Below, in pieces: positions 7,916-8,272 of a stretch of DNA of 8,272 nucleotides. Numbering within the stretch: the stretch's first letter is position 1; each line of letters opens with the position of its first letter. A program made the position numbers and the translations under genes. Origin of the DNA: Bacteroidales bacterium UBA6207 (GTDB lineage Bacteria; Bacteroidota; Bacteroidia; Bacteroidales; F082); assembly GCA_002421995.1 (NCBI GenBank), contig DISP01000162.1, positions 1-8,272 on the forward strand. Reading direction: 5' to 3'. Under the pieces are notes generated by a model. It searched no databases. It was not told the origin of the DNA and saw only the letters and a list, made by a program, of their open reading frames with translations.

Positions 7916-8272
7916 TTAATTGTAAGGAAAACGAAATTCAACTTTTGTGCCGGCAGCTTTTCCATCAGCAGCGTAAAGGTCGGTTATTTTTAACAGTTCG
8001 GAAATATTTTGTTTTGGAAAAAGTGCCTGAAGCCTCCCTTTTGTGATGGAAATTCCTTTTGATACCGCTTTATTATCGTGTGTTTTGTTCTTTGCGGCGG
8101 CTTCTCTGCCGATGCCATTGTCAGTGATCGTGCATTTTAAGCTCGTTCCTTCTCTTTCATAAACGATTTGCAAAAAACCGTTTTCTTCCTTTTGTCTGAA
8201 ACCATGACGCACGGCGTTTTCGATGAAAGGTTGGGCAAGCATAGGCGGAATTTCAATGTCTTCGCAATCTTC
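7916..8272 (-). CDS. LytS-type sensor histidine kinase (C-terminal part, start outside window)
   Basis: The frame is open from the window edge at 8272 to the stop at 7916-7918, giving the last 118 residues. They form the HATPase ATP-binding domain. The N box is IPPMLAQPFIENAVRHG (residues 8-24, key Asn19), in the 'IPP-x-L-x-QP-x-x-ENA-x-x-HG' form typical of LytS/YehU-like kinases. DNGIG (51-55) is the G1 box, GISITKGRL (73-81) stands at the G2 position, and GTKVEFRFP (108-116) is the closing strand. The phospho-accepting His_kinase region and any sensor or membrane part lie beyond the window, so the signal is unknown. It precedes the LytTR regulator gene by 9 bp, indicating a kinase-regulator operon. 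Confidence 0.93.
   Translation of the reverse strand, partial: EDCEDIEIPPMLAQPFIENAVRHGFRQKEENGFLQIVYEREGTSLKCTITDNGIGREAAAKNKTHDNKAVSKGISITKGRLQALFPKQNISELLKITDLYAADGKAAGTKVEFRFPYN

Noticed and set aside
1..8272. CRISPR arrays, tRNA/rRNA genes, insertion sequences, direct repeats
   Set aside because: I found no regularly spaced repeats, no tRNA-like cloverleaf sequence, no transposase frame and no terminal inverted repeats; nearly the whole window is coding.

Overview
The window looks like a piece of a Bacteroidota (Bacteroidetes) chromosome. The evidence is: a C-terminal type IX secretion sorting domain behind PKD repeats; a TAnnTTTG-type -7 promoter box; start codons without obvious Shine-Dalgarno sequences; a signal peptide ending in the 'QAQ' pattern common in this phylum; and a LytS/LytTR-type two-component pair. 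The base composition is moderately AT-rich and looks even throughout. I see no mobile element, RNA gene or CRISPR array. The genus cannot be told from the sequence alone.

Layout: (1) 1-897, + strand: the 3' end of a large secreted or surface protein with a possible carbohydrate-binding remnant, two PKD domains and a T9SS type A sorting domain. It is closed by a strong intrinsic terminator (921-957). (2) 988-4407, + strand: a -7 box, then a 1122-residue exported GH38-like alpha-mannosidase with an unassigned N-terminal module. (3) 4467-7145, + strand, 59 bp downstream: an exported GH3 beta-glycosidase (892 residues) with a PA14 domain inserted in its C-terminal catalytic region. (4) 7163-8272, - strand and convergent: a LytTR response regulator preceded, 9 bp upstream in its own direction, by the 3' end of a LytS-type histidine kinase that runs off the window.

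The two hydrolases probably form one transcription unit and act one after the other on a mannose- and beta-glucose- (or similar) containing glycan in the periplasm. Both have export signals and neither has a T9SS sorting domain, unlike the upstream PKD protein. No SusC/SusD pair, sulfatase or transporter is visible, so this is at most a small or partial glycan-use locus. The two-component system faces the hydrolases, and nothing in the sequence shows that it regulates them.

Most of the window is ordinary accessory glycan metabolism. The part most worth a second look is the GH38-like enzyme: the first metal-binding motif and the nucleophile region are recognisable, the last canonical zinc histidine seems replaced, and about 260 N-terminal residues match no family I can name.
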